Shown: positions 17,646 through 26,293, counted from the stretch's first letter. The stretch is 64,000 nucleotides of DNA from Colwellia piezophila ATCC BAA-637 (GCF_000378625.1 NZ_KB905160.1:27024-91023), one strand, 5' to 3'. The notes: generated by a model not told the origin, from the sequence alone. Translations and numbers: made by a program.

Positions 17646-17676
17646 ACGTCTGGATCAGTTCTTCAATTGGCTTGTT

Positions 17677-18084
17677 TTATTGATTTGTTTTTTGTGATGT
17701 AAATTTAGCTAGTAATAAACTCCCGATGTAAATGGGGGCTATTATGACTACCACTCCTAAAAGGAGTTCTATATAGACAATTATACTCCTACCTAATAAA
17801 AGAGGTTGAATAATCACTGTTAAAAAAGGTAATAGAATAGAGCTATATACAATTAGCTTATCCTTTATTTTTAAAAAGTTAGTTATAAAAGCTAAAGGGA
17901 GCCCAATTAGTACAATAGCCAAAATTAATATTAGGCTGTAAAACTCAAGTAAGTGCAAGAAACTAGATTCTATGTGGTACTCCTGCGCTGCAGCAAAGCC
18001 ATACATAGCAATTAGCAGATATGTAAAGTATACATTCGAAAATACGACATATAACATCACTTTGAATTTATAATAACTTTTCAT
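17677..18084 (-). CDS. Four-span membrane protein, unknown
   Basis: 135 residues with four hydrophobic helices (about 8-30, 45-68, 75-95 and 100-125) and short charged loops; Lys-rich C-terminus. No recognised family. It lies 18 bp after the small gene at 18102 on the same strand. Both lie between the remnant repeat and copy B. Confidence 0.6.
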   Translation of the reverse strand: MKSYYKFKVMLYVVFSNVYFTYLLIAMYGFAAAQEYHIESSFLHLLEFYSLILILAIVLIGLPLAFITNFLKIKDKLIVYSSILLPFLTVIIQPLLLGRSIIVYIELLLGVVVIIAPIYIGSLLLAKFTSQKTNQ

Positions 18085-18101
18085 ATTTTTTTAAACTTTA
18101 T

Positions 18102-18293
18102 CTATTTACATTCCATCCTTACACCTGCTGTCCCAGTACAACCAACAAAACCACAACCAGATTGTTTCTGTGCCCTCGGACCAGCTTCGCCAATACTAAC
18201 AGGGGTTCCGTTGTTGTCGGTAGTACTCTCATCTAAATACACATAATTAACACTAAAGTAGACTGTATGAAAGTAATTAACAAGGACACTCAC
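18102..18293 (-). CDS. Small Gly/Cys-rich protein, possibly truncated at the repeat
   Basis: An open frame of 63 residues whose first codons lie within repeat copy B. Its C-terminal half (ESTTDNNGTPVSIGEAG, then GCGFVGCTGTAGVRMECK) looks like the end of a larger real protein. The start (GTG) is uncertain. Most likely a gene cut by the repeat junction. Confidence 0.3.
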   Translation of the reverse strand: MSVLVNYFHTVYFSVNYVYLDESTTDNNGTPVSIGEAGPRAQKQSGCGFVGCTGTAGVRMECK

Positions 18294-18560
18294 TGTTGAT
18301 TTTTATAGTAAATGACAAATTTTTGACATAAAAAAACCGCAATTAAGCGGTTTCTTATCATAAACAATGGTCTGTCTATGGCCAAATCTAAAAGTTACTA
18401 GGTATAACTAATGGATTAAAAAGGTCTTAATTTGGTGGAGCGGGTGGGATATACCATATCCACCAATAAACTCCACCACGAATGGCCTACCTGTTGCTTT
18501 ATAACGATATTATATTTTAGTTGAATGCGTTTGTGTAGCACTTTGTGGGAGGTTTGTGGG
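18276..18560. repeat. ssrA-flank repeat, copy B (long form)
   Basis: From AATTAACAAGGACACTCACTG through the terminator hairpin AACCGC-aattaa-GCGGTT (18333-18352) to TGGTGGAGCGGG (18433-18444), which equals the last 12 nt of the resident tmRNA (minus strand). About 120 bp further to the right are shared with copy C, including GGATATACCATATCC and TGTAGCACTTTGTGGGA. From 18560 to 18924 I see no gene. Confidence 0.9.
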
Positions 18561-18924
18561 ATCTATTCACTTATATTACATTTTAGGGAGTTGCACCTCC
18601 GACCGATTCTTAGGTGAGGTGTCGATTTCCAATCATGAGTAAAAGTCTGTGTAGCAAAGTTTAAAATTACCTTTGATATTTTAAATAGGGGGTAGCTAAA
18701 TAGTTGATTTTTTTCGTATGCTTATACCACCCCCTCTTATTGTTCTTGATGATCACTTCATAAATAGCAAATATCAATTTGAATAGCTTGAAATAAAAGC
18801 ACAATTTTTAACTTATACATTACAAAATATTCTGGATAGGAAGAACTTTAATAACAATATGTTGCGGTTATTAAAGTTAAATCACCTTAATATATGATGA
18901 TATTTATTTCAAAATAGAGGTTTT

Positions 18925-19392
18925 ATGAAAACAGATGCAAAATTATCAGAGTGTCGAAAATATAGGTATGCACTTTGGCGCATATGGGATGAAACAAAAC
19001 CTTGTGTAACCATTATTGGTTTGAACCCCTCTACTGCAGATGAAGTAGAAAATGACCCTACAATAACTCGTTGTATTAACTTTGCGAAGTCTTGGGGTTA
19101 TGGAGGTGTATGTATGGCAAATTTATTTGCATTTCGTTCAACTTTGCCGCCAGACATGAAAGCATCATCTGATCCTATTGGTAAAGAAAATGATGACTGG
19201 CTGTTAAAACTTGCAAACGACTCGGCTCTTGTTGTTGCCGCTTGGGGTAATGATGGTGCTTATTTAGGTCGGTCAGAGCAGGTTAAAAACCTTATTCCAG
19301 ATTTACATTTTTTAAAAATGAATAAGTCAGGCGAACCAGCTCATCCATTATATCTAAAAGGGGATTTGAAGCCTCTAGCATTGATTAGTTAG
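18925..19392 (+). CDS. DUF1643 family protein
   Basis: 155 residues with the full DUF1643 pattern: YRYALWRIWDE, IIGLNPSTADEVENDPTI, then FAKSWGYGGVCMANLFAFRST, AAWGNDG and a final SGEPAHPLYLKG. The family is common on cassettes, phages and islands, and no biochemical role is settled. AGAGG precedes the ATG. It is the first gene of the segment between copies B and C. Confidence 0.85.
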   Translation: MKTDAKLSECRKYRYALWRIWDETKPCVTIIGLNPSTADEVENDPTITRCINFAKSWGYGGVCMANLFAFRSTLPPDMKASSDPIGKENDDWLLKLANDSALVVAAWGNDGAYLGRSEQVKNLIPDLHFLKMNKSGEPAHPLYLKGDLKPLALIS

Positions 19393-19493
19393 GTAGAATC
19401 TTTTGAAACTTATTTTGAAGATACTTTTTATTGTAAGGTTTAAAGTTTGGACAGGTTGTAATATAAGCACAATTTTTTAATTAGTGAAGTGGC

Positions 19494-19730
19494 ATGATTA
19501 GCCAATGTACTAGCAAGCTAAAACCAGATAACCCAATGGTTAAGATTATAAAGCTTGAAGTACTTAATCAATGGGATTCACCTTTAAGAGGATTAGATGT
19601 AAGCAAAGGCGGTTATCAGTTTGGTTTAGATTACTTAGCAACCATAAAGAAGAGTAACTGCAGCATTAAACAGGTATCAAGTAAACTTTATTACTTGCCT
19701 GATGGTACAGCTAACCACGGTAAAAAATAG
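19494..19730 (+). CDS. Small hypothetical protein
   Basis: 78 residues, basic and soluble, with no recognised domain. It ends 32 bp before the next small gene on the same strand. Ribosome site weak. Confidence 0.4.
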   Translation: MISQCTSKLKPDNPMVKIIKLEVLNQWDSPLRGLDVSKGGYQFGLDYLATIKKSNCSIKQVSSKLYYLPDGTANHGKK

Positions 19731-19762
19731 AAAAACAAATCTACTTAACAGGAATACGAACC

Positions 19763-20005
19763 ATGAACCTAAGAGGTATAGGTAGACAACTAAACAGATA
19801 TTACAATAACGTATTAGATTTTGAATTTAATGCACTAGTTAAAGTAATAGTAACAATTGGTTTGATAGTGGCTGCCTGGTTATATGTAGTTGAGCTAACA
19901 AAGTCGTATAGATGCGATATGGACAATTACAATGAATACGCAGACTACGTGGATTTTATAGAAAATATTAAATTAAATAACCCTGGGTTTTGTAGTGGTA
20001 GGTAA
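19763..20005 (+). CDS. Small single-span membrane protein
   Basis: 80 residues with one transmembrane helix (VKVIVTIGLIVAAWLYVVEL) and a Tyr/Asp-rich C-terminal end. AGGAA lies eight bases before the ATG. The next gene begins 3 bp after its stop, so the two are one transcript. Function unknown. Confidence 0.55.
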   Translation: MNLRGIGRQLNRYYNNVLDFEFNALVKVIVTIGLIVAAWLYVVELTKSYRCDMDNYNEYADYVDFIENIKLNNPGFCSGR

Positions 20006-20008
20006 TCA

Positions 20009-20161
20009 ATGAAAAAATTATTAGTTATGCCTCTTTTTATTTGCTTGTCAGTAACAGCACATGCTGAAGATAATACCAAGTTAGCAACAGAGCATGCAAG
20101 GTGTAGCGCTGTAGCAGCAATGACAGGTGACACACTGGTAACTACTGTGCACGCTTATTAA
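20009..20161 (+). CDS. Short exported protein ending at the repeat boundary
   Basis: 50 residues: a clear signal peptide (KKLLVMPLFICLSVTAHA) and a short mature part with a lone Cys. Its TAA stop is made by the first bases of repeat copy C. The native protein may therefore have been longer and truncated when the repeat joined. AGGT precedes the ATG. Confidence 0.5.
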   Translation: MKKLLVMPLFICLSVTAHAEDNTKLATEHARCSAVAAMTGDTLVTTVHAY

Positions 20162-20455
20162 TTAACAGGACACTCACTGTTAATTTTTATAGCTAATGGC
20201 AATTTTCAGGCATAAAAAAACCGCAACTTGTAAAAAAAGTAGCGGTTTTTTTATCATAAACAATGACTTGCCTATGGAAAAATCTAAAAGTTACTAGGTA
20301 TAACTAATGGATTAAAAAGGACTTTATTTGGAGGAGCAGAGGGGATATACCATATCCACCAATAAACGCCACCACGAATGGCCTACTTGTTGCTTTATAT
20401 AGAGATTATATTTTAGTTTGATGCGTTTGTTTAGCACTTTGTGGGATCTATTGGA
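20161..20455. repeat. ssrA-flank repeat, copy C (long form, degenerate core)
   Basis: Aligns with copy B over its whole length. The hairpin is enlarged (CCGC, then a spacer, then GCGG). The tmRNA-like core is mutated to TGGAGGAGCAGA (20329-20340). The right extension with GGATATACCATATCC and CCACCACGAATGGCCTAC is kept. From 20456 to 20741 I see no gene. Confidence 0.88.
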
Positions 20456-20741
20456 CTGTGTTGCGGGATAGGGAGCTGAACCGCCGTCTATTGGTTTTGG
20501 TGGGCTATATGCAGCTGATTAGGAAAAGAGTTACTTCCTTAGTTTTGGCAGCCTCTTTATGTAGTGGTGCCTTGATCTAACCTGTCTGCCAGGATAGTGA
20601 TAGCTGAGTAGGGAAGTTTAAATGTCACCGGACATGACAGAGGTCTGTGGATATGTGCAGAGAAAGTTAATAATTACCACTCTACAGAGGTTAAGAATAA
20701 TAGACTACGATGGGATTTAGATTGATTTTTGTGTCAATAAA

Positions 20742-20804
20742 CCTCCCTAAGCTGAAAAATAATCACACGCTTTTTGTCAGCTTAAGTGCTTTGTTAGGTG
20801 AAGC
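20742..20804 (-). other. attC-like recombination site after the HEPN-like gene
   Basis: On the minus strand, directly after the stop codon, CTTCACCTAAC is followed by a dyad (AAGCTGA/TCAGCTT). ACCTAAC matches the integron core RYYYAAC. The second core (GTTRRRY) at the far end is not convincing, so this is a degenerate or partial attC. Confidence 0.4.
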
Positions 20805-21499
20805 TATTTCGCGAAACTACTAACTAATGGTGGTATATCTGGAAACTCCGGTCTTTTAGCTTTAAGCACCTCGTACTCTTTAGTTAAAGACCATTCTTGT
20901 AGCTGTGAGCTACGGCCTTCAATTATGAAAGCTGTTCCTCCGACCGTATAGTAAGGTGAGTTATACGCTGGAATTATATTGATCGACTGCATAATTGTAG
21001 CTATGTTATCGCTACTTTTAGGATCTGAAGCAGCGTAGTGTGCAGCTACCTTATTGCGCCATTTTTTAACACGGACAGGTAAATATTCAACACGCATAGT
21101 TGCCGTTTTATCACGAACTAATGATGGAGAACTTTTTATATCCTGGTATGTTGAACCATTTTCAAGAAATTCTTTCAAAGCTAAAAGTGAACAATAGTTT
21201 GTAAGATAAATACTGAATATATCAAAATTGGTTGTACCAAAACTATTAACGAACAGATCAGCCGTATTGAATAAGCTAATAGTTTGCGTTGGTCTAGATT
21301 TTAACTTTAGTTCACCCGTTTTATAACACTTATTCAACATTTCAGATGCTTCATTTATGTTTGCAGCACCATGGTTTAAATAAAACTTAAGGTTTTCATG
21401 CTGTCTTACATTCATTGCCTCACGCCATAGCAATTTCTGAACTTGCCTTATTTGAGGTAAAAGCCTCTCTTGACTACCTTCCTCGACTAATTCAATCAT
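20804..21499 (-). CDS. HEPN-like protein in an integron-like cassette
   Basis: 231 residues, helical, soluble. VKKWRNKVAAH carries an R-x5-H spacing like the catalytic motif of HEPN ribonucleases, in an otherwise unfamiliar protein. HEPN proteins are frequent toxins and defence factors. The gene is tightly framed: GTTAGGT (minus strand, 21529-21535) lies 30 bp before the start and CACCTAAC follows the stop. Both are integron core-site sequences. No integron integrase is present nearby. Assignment as HEPN is tentative. Confidence 0.55.
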   Translation of the reverse strand: MIELVEEGSQERLLPQIRQVQKLLWREAMNVRQHENLKFYLNHGAANINEASEMLNKCYKTGELKLKSRPTQTISLFNTADLFVNSFGTTNFDIFSIYLTNYCSLLALKEFLENGSTYQDIKSSPSLVRDKTATMRVEYLPVRVKKWRNKVAAHYAASDPKSSDNIATIMQSINIIPAYNSPYYTVGGTAFIIEGRSSQLQEWSLTKEYEVLKAKRPEFPDIPPLVSSFAK

Positions 21500-21528
21500 T
21501 TATAAATACCTTCTTAATTTTCTGAGTC

Positions 21529-21535
21529 ACCTAAC
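21529..21535 (-). other. Integron-type core site GTTAGGT before the HEPN-like gene
   Basis: Minus-strand GCGTTAGGTGAC, with GTTRRRY in the position of a cassette 5' junction. From 21541 to 22047 I find no convincing gene; only short hairpins such as AATGGTT/AACCATT. Confidence 0.4.
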
Positions 21536-22047
21536 GCTTACCATGGTGGATTCTCAGTAATGGTTGAACCATTATTTTTATTCAATATTCATAAATGATC
21601 ACATGGCTTAAAAGTATTATACATAAGAATAAAGTTAAATTTTGTAATCGACAGGGGAACTCTGTGTTGTTTTATGTACGCTATCGTAAGGATAAAATCA
21701 TTAGAAAATCTATGGCGATAATTGCCCCATTGGGGGTTAGAAACTATAAGTTAGTTGTCAGGAACACTTAGCAACTATACAGTTACATATAGCAGCCTAA
21801 GAGTTTACTGATCTCTATTTCTTAAGGGAGATAACATATTTCAAAGACTCGCTTCCTTGATAAACATTTAATGACAATTTCAAATCTGTGACGGTGCTAC
21901 GATCCGCCCAATATAGCCTTGCTTTTCCTAGGCTTTAAGCCAGTTATGAAGTTGCCTTTCAGCAAGAGGGATGTCAAACGTACTTTCTATGAAGCTAACT
22001 GCACGTAACTCAACATTACACCTATCAGCATTGAACAAGGTTTACGT

Positions 22048-23061
22048 ATGCTAAGCGAATATGAAGCATTAATTTATCCTGCAGTTAATAGAGGTTGGTC
22101 AAAAAAAACTGCACCTGTATATGTAGAAGCCCACCATATAAAACCACGTTGTTTAGGCGGCGATGACACCGCTGATAATCTAGTAGTGCTTACCGCTCAG
22201 GAACATTATGAAGCTCATAGGTTACTAGCAGCAATCTATCCAGACAATCATAAGCTAGCGCATGCCTGGTGGTTAATGGCTAATAGTACTGGGCGACGTA
22301 TCATCGAGATAAGTGCAGAGGAGTACGCAAAGGCTCGGAAGGCACACGCCCATGCCACGGGTGTATTTCATAAGGAGCTGTGGAATGATCCTGAATATAG
22401 AGCAGCTAGACCATCTATGTCTGGGGAATTAAACCCAAACTACGGCAACGGTCAGGCCCTCTCAGGTAGTAAAAACTTTTTCTATGGTAAGACACATGAA
22501 AAAGGTACCATCGAAATAATATCCCAAACTCATAAAGGTAAGGCTACTTATAGAAACATTGATGGTGGGGAGTTACGTAAATTTCTTGTAGGTGAACAAC
22601 CAGATGGTTGGGAGAGTCAGATTAATGGTTTAGTGCCCGTTAAATCAAAAAATAATCCTGAAGATACTAAGTTTGTTCCTAGGGGGGAGATACCTTACGG
22701 GTACGAGCATGTGAACTCAGGTAAGACTGTATACAGGTCCTCGACAGGAGAGACTGGTTCTTTTATAGCGGGAGAGCAGCCTACTGGATGGATTCATATT
22801 AATTGTGGTGTATTGCCCTGGGACCAACTTCGTGTCAGAGAAAATCCTCAACAAATGGAAGCATGGAAGAATTTTAATGAAATCTATGAAATATGGGGTT
22901 CATCAAATAACCCTAGATATACCGTACTTCAAAGGTTAGTTAGGGAATCACTAGGACTAACAGCTAGTCTACTAAATATGGTTAAGATATTTAACTCAGC
23001 CGATAAGTTTCACCTTATAAAGTTAGCTCATACTGAGTGGGTTAAGAACGTACCTTCTTAA
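22048..23061 (+). CDS. Free-standing HNH endonuclease, homing-type
   Basis: 337 residues. The N-terminal HNH core is VEAHHIKPRCLGGDD, then NLVVLTAQEHYEAHRLL, with the metal-binding His pair and the Asn. A following segment (ELNPNYGNGQALSGSKNFFYGKTH) resembles the NUMOD3 DNA-binding motif of phage homing nucleases. Two later units, FLVGEQPDGWESQ and FIAGEQPTGWIHI, are duplicates. The C-terminus is helical. Probably a double-strand nuclease helping its own segment spread. The stop lies 5 bp before the start of repeat copy D. Confidence 0.8.
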   Translation: MLSEYEALIYPAVNRGWSKKTAPVYVEAHHIKPRCLGGDDTADNLVVLTAQEHYEAHRLLAAIYPDNHKLAHAWWLMANSTGRRIIEISAEEYAKARKAHAHATGVFHKELWNDPEYRAARPSMSGELNPNYGNGQALSGSKNFFYGKTHEKGTIEIISQTHKGKATYRNIDGGELRKFLVGEQPDGWESQINGLVPVKSKNNPEDTKFVPRGEIPYGYEHVNSGKTVYRSSTGETGSFIAGEQPTGWIHINCGVLPWDQLRVRENPQQMEAWKNFNEIYEIWGSSNNPRYTVLQRLVRESLGLTASLLNMVKIFNSADKFHLIKLAHTEWVKNVPS

Positions 23062-23090
23062 TAAATCAACAAGGACACTCACTGTTAATT

Positions 23091-24174
23091 GAACAATCAG
23101 AGCCTCTCAACTAAGGTTAAATAACCTGCATAGTTAAGAGGCTTTTTATTATGGCCGTAGCAAGAAAACGTCAAATCAGTTTGCAAGATACTCCTTATTA
23201 TCATTGCATTTCCCGATGCGTACGCCGTGCCTTTTTGTGTGGTGAAGATAAGCATAGTGGGCAAAATTTCGAGCATAGGCGGGCATGGGTTGAAAATAAG
23301 TTACTCAAATTAAGTGGGGTATTTGCCATAGATGTCTGTGCCTATGCGGTTATGAATAATCATTATCATGTGGTGTTGAGGGTCGACGAAGAGCAGACTA
23401 AACAATGGTCTATGGATGAAGTATTAATTCGTTGGCACAAGTTATATAAAGGAACTTTGCTGACACAGCAATATTGTCGAGGTGTACAACTAATTGAGCC
23501 ACTGCTTGATATGGTTAAAGTGAGTGCGGAAATATACCGAAAACGGCTAATGAAAATAAGTTGGTTTATTGGAAATATCAATGAGCATATCGCGCGAGAT
23601 GCGAATCGAGAAGATAATTGCACTGGGCGATTTTGGGAAGGGCGTTTTAAATCACAAGCCTTACTCGATGAAGCAGCGCTTGCAGCCTGTATGGCTTATG
23701 TTGATTTGAATCCTGTCCGTGCCAATATTGCTGATACCCCTGAAGAGTCTGAATATACTAGCGTAAAGCAAAGAGTGAAGAAAGCAAAAACCGGCAAGCA
23801 ACCAAAGCAGCTTTTACCTTTTGTTGGTAACCCGAGGGAAAATATACCCAAAGGCTTACCATTTGAATTAAGCGATTACCTAGAACTTATTGATTTAACG
23901 GGTCGCTGTATCCGCGAAGATAAAGCCGGCCATATAAATGCTAATCAAGCTAAGTTACTTAGTAGGCTAAATATAAGTCCTGAAAATTGGCTTACACTAA
24001 GCAAAGAGTTTAGATCTCTTTTCCATGGGGCTATAGGGCATGATGATGTGATTAGTGACTACTGCAAACACCAGTCATTTAAGCGACGACAAAACTTAAG
24101 TTGCTGCCAGCGGTTGTTTGCTTAACGTTTATTACGTTGTGAGCCATTGATGGCGTATTAATTGCGACGCTACT
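23091..24174 (+). mobile_element. RAYT/IS200-type element inserted in repeat copy D
   Basis: The repeat breaks after CACTGTTAATT at 23090 and resumes with TTTATAG at 24175. The two halves rejoin into the exact uninterrupted sequence seen in copy C. The 1084 bp between hold one Y1 transposase gene, a hairpin (AGCCTCTCAACTA with TAGTTAAGAGGCT) near the left end, and no target duplication. All this fits IS200/IS605-like single-strand insertion. Confidence 0.8.
23151..24125 (+). CDS. REP-associated tyrosine transposase (Y1_Tnp family)
   Basis: 324 residues. The HUH-type motif is NNHYHVVLRV near residue 70, preceded by YYHCISRCVRRAFLCG and followed by ENCTGRFWEGRFKSQAL-like and AYVDLNPVRA segments typical of RAYTs. 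It makes single-strand nicks through a catalytic tyrosine and moves hairpin-ended DNA. A stem-loop lies just before the ATG. The gene appears intact and occupies almost all of the inserted element. Confidence 0.9.
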   Translation: MAVARKRQISLQDTPYYHCISRCVRRAFLCGEDKHSGQNFEHRRAWVENKLLKLSGVFAIDVCAYAVMNNHYHVVLRVDEEQTKQWSMDEVLIRWHKLYKGTLLTQQYCRGVQLIEPLLDMVKVSAEIYRKRLMKISWFIGNINEHIARDANREDNCTGRFWEGRFKSQALLDEAALAACMAYVDLNPVRANIADTPEESEYTSVKQRVKKAKTGKQPKQLLPFVGNPRENIPKGLPFELSDYLELIDLTGRCIREDKAGHINANQAKLLSRLNISPENWLTLSKEFRSLFHGAIGHDDVISDYCKHQSFKRRQNLSCCQRLFA

Positions 24175-24327
24175 TTTATAGTGATTACAAATTTTAGACA
24201 TAAAAAAACCGCAATTTGTAAAAAATAGCGGTTTCTTATCATAAACAATGACTTGTCTATGGCCAAATCTAAAAGTTACTAGGTATAACGGATAGATCAA
24301 AAAGGTCTTAATTTGGTGGAGCGGGGG
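24175..24327. repeat. ssrA-flank repeat, copy D (main part; first 24 bp at 23067-23090)
   Basis: Contains the terminator-type hairpin AACCGC...AGCGGTT and the block AAAGTTACTAGGTATAAC. It ends in TGGTGGAGCGGGGG (24314-24327), a 14-nt match to the tmRNA 3' end at 46612-46625. This makes it the natural left attachment site of the island that ends at ssrA. The right extension of copies B and C is absent here. Confidence 0.88.
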
Positions 24328-24470
24328 TGTGGCTCACCTACAAAACATACCAGAACTTTTAATGTAAGTTGCTGATTAATAATAAAGTATTTAACTTGTT
24401 AAGGTGGAGTGTACCACCACTGTGTCCTTATTTCACCTCTGTTTTATCGTGAATAAAGAGTTTAATCACG

Positions 24471-24495
24471 TTTTTCGGACGGGGGTTCGACTCCC
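24471..24495 (+). other. tmRNA T-arm fragment in inverted orientation
   Basis: TTTTTCGGACGGGGGTTCGA followed by CTCCC matches the T arm of the resident tmRNA at 23 of 25 positions, but lies on the opposite strand to ssrA. The 3' acceptor part is missing. It is a fossil of an ssrA 3' end inside the island. The rest of 24328-24522 holds no gene. Confidence 0.65.
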
Positions 24496-24522
24496 TGTTT
24501 TAATGGTTAATCTTGTTTGATG

Positions 24523-24732
24523 TTATGCCTGTTTTCTAATTATAGGTATAACGTTGTTTTCATATTTCAAATCGTCAGAATCAATATTCATTTCTTCAAA
24601 CGTTGAACTAATAACTTTATTTAATATCTGCTCTAGTCCTCCTGCTCTCGCTATTCGTTTGTTTCTGGCTGCTCCGCCATAAATGGTTTTATTTTTATTT
24701 AAATACAAAGGGCTGCAAAATTTATCTTTCAT
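24523..24732 (-). CDS. Small hypothetical protein
   Basis: 69 residues from the ATG at 24732 (MKDKFCSPLYLN). A longer frame to 24819 is open but its extension is unlike protein. Basic middle (ARNKRIARAGG) and acidic end. It is the leftmost gene of the ssrA island, divergent from the next. Unknown. Confidence 0.4.
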   Translation of the reverse strand: MKDKFCSPLYLNKNKTIYGGAARNKRIARAGGLEQILNKVISSTFEEMNIDSDDLKYENNVIPIIRKQA

Positions 24733-24914
24733 CGGTATATCCTTAATATAGTGAGAACTCTTTTGATTAAGAATCCTTCGTTCATAATAATAAACATTTA
24801 TGAATGTATTTATACACACAAGTGTAACTTTAAGACGTTGGTATCTATCCTGTAAGCCCTTATATAGTATGCTTGGTGTATTCTAGTCTTTATTGGTTTT
24901 TACAGGGGAAGGTT

Positions 24915-26144
24915 ATGAGAACTAAACAGTATTACGATGATTTTGAAAAGAAAGTATCAGAAATAATTGATGATAAGAAAGCAGAAGATTTAGAGGTTGC
25001 AGACGCTTTCTTTTTACAGCAAATATTAGTTAGGCGGTTTAAATTAAAAAATAGAGGAGAGTTTGACGAACTAGTGAATATAAGGAAAGAAATTGAAAAT
25101 TTAGCTGAACCTAAGTTTTTACCGTACCACCCTCATTTGGCTAGCAAGCTTGATTTACCTTATGTTGTTGATGCCGTAATGTCATTACTGCTTAAAGAAA
25201 GCCAAAAATCATTCTTTGAAGCTTTAACGACAGAGCAAGTCGAAAAGGAGTTGGTTGAAGAAATTTTAAGCAAACAAGATGAGCCTTTTGGATTAACCAT
25301 TGATAAGGAGTTTGTTGTTCTGATTAAGCGTTTCCTAGAGTCGAACCAAGAAAGGTTTCGCTTGATAGTCAATGCTTTTAACTATTTTGATTTTTACAGT
25401 CCATTAGAAATGAGCATTGAAGTCGATTTTCAAAAACTATTAGCCATTTATCACACCGCATTTTATGAGATTGAGAAGTATCTTAGTTTAAGTTGTAGCG
25501 TAAAATTTACGATAAATGAGACTAACTGGTGTCACGGTTATGACTGTAATTATCCTGAATTAGAGTATTTTTATAAATTAGGATTTCCTCATTATCAGAG
25601 TAATGTAGACATCATTATCAATGAAGGGACTAACAATGATTATGATAATGATGTGGTTATCAATAACTATAGAACATCAAACTCTTTATATATAAGGCTA
25701 CCGTTAAACGAAGCGCCTAAAATGCTGGATAGAAAAATAGAGAGAGCAAAAAACACTTTAAAGTATTACTACAAGCAATTTAATGTAAACGATGATGCTA
25801 TTAAACAGTCTAATTTTTTCAAGTTTAAATCTCAACAGGCTTGTTGTGTATTGAAAGAATCTCGTTCGATGCTTAAAGTTATTTCATCATTAGCCACTTG
25901 GGATATTGCTAAACGAACACCAGAAAGCACCGTTGACGGTGCTATTAAAGAATTGTTGAGTGATATTGATAATATTAATCAATTATTAAAAGATTATGGT
26001 GTTGAAAAGCAGGTGATCCCCTATGCAAATGTCAGTTATAGAAGAAATTACGATGACGTTACTTCCTTGATCAAAGGTAATACAAGGGAGGTGGATACTT
26101 TCCTTACAGGTAGTGATTTAGATGTTATAGGTAAAAATAAATAA
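24915..26144 (+). CDS. Large hypothetical island protein
   Basis: 409 residues from the ATG at 24915, which follows GGGGAAGG; an in-frame ATG at 24873 lacks a ribosome site. Soluble, acidic, largely helical; two aromatic-rich parts around FNYFDFYSPLEM and WCHGYDCNYPELEYF. No signal peptide and no motif I can tie to a family. It stands alone before an 800-bp non-coding stretch. Confidence 0.6.
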   Translation: MRTKQYYDDFEKKVSEIIDDKKAEDLEVADAFFLQQILVRRFKLKNRGEFDELVNIRKEIENLAEPKFLPYHPHLASKLDLPYVVDAVMSLLLKESQKSFFEALTTEQVEKELVEEILSKQDEPFGLTIDKEFVVLIKRFLESNQERFRLIVNAFNYFDFYSPLEMSIEVDFQKLLAIYHTAFYEIEKYLSLSCSVKFTINETNWCHGYDCNYPELEYFYKLGFPHYQSNVDIIINEGTNNDYDNDVVINNYRTSNSLYIRLPLNEAPKMLDRKIERAKNTLKYYYKQFNVNDDAIKQSNFFKFKSQQACCVLKESRSMLKVISSLATWDIAKRTPESTVDGAIKELLSDIDNINQLLKDYGVEKQVIPYANVSYRRNYDDVTSLIKGNTREVDTFLTGSDLDVIGKNK

Positions 26145-26263
26145 ATTTAATCGTCCAGATGTTTTATGAGGAGGAATGAAATATCTGGACTCAAAAGTAG
26201 TTAACTTTTATCGAAATACGATATCAGTTTTAAAAGCTTGTCAAGTAATGAAAAATAAAGTTC

Positions 26264-26293
26264 TTGACGATGGGTTTGGTTTTGTGTTATCAT
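26264..26293 (+). promoter_or_regulatory. Candidate promoter of the non-coding RNA
   Basis: TTGACG (26264-26269) and TATCAT (26288-26293) with an 18-bp spacer, placing a start near 26300. Confidence 0.5.

Noticed and set aside
18433..18444. TGGTGGAGCGGG as the end of a tRNA-Gly or tRNA-Asp
   Set aside because: Several tRNA 3' ends could give a similar sequence, but the match to the resident tmRNA is longer (14 nt in copy D) and an island ends in ssrA. A tRNA origin is still not fully excluded.
16850..24327. Reading the long repeats as integron attC/VCR sites
   Set aside because: They contain a terminator hairpin and a tmRNA-like end but no RYYYAAC/GTTRRRY pair in the right geometry. Only the HEPN-like gene has integron-type core sites.
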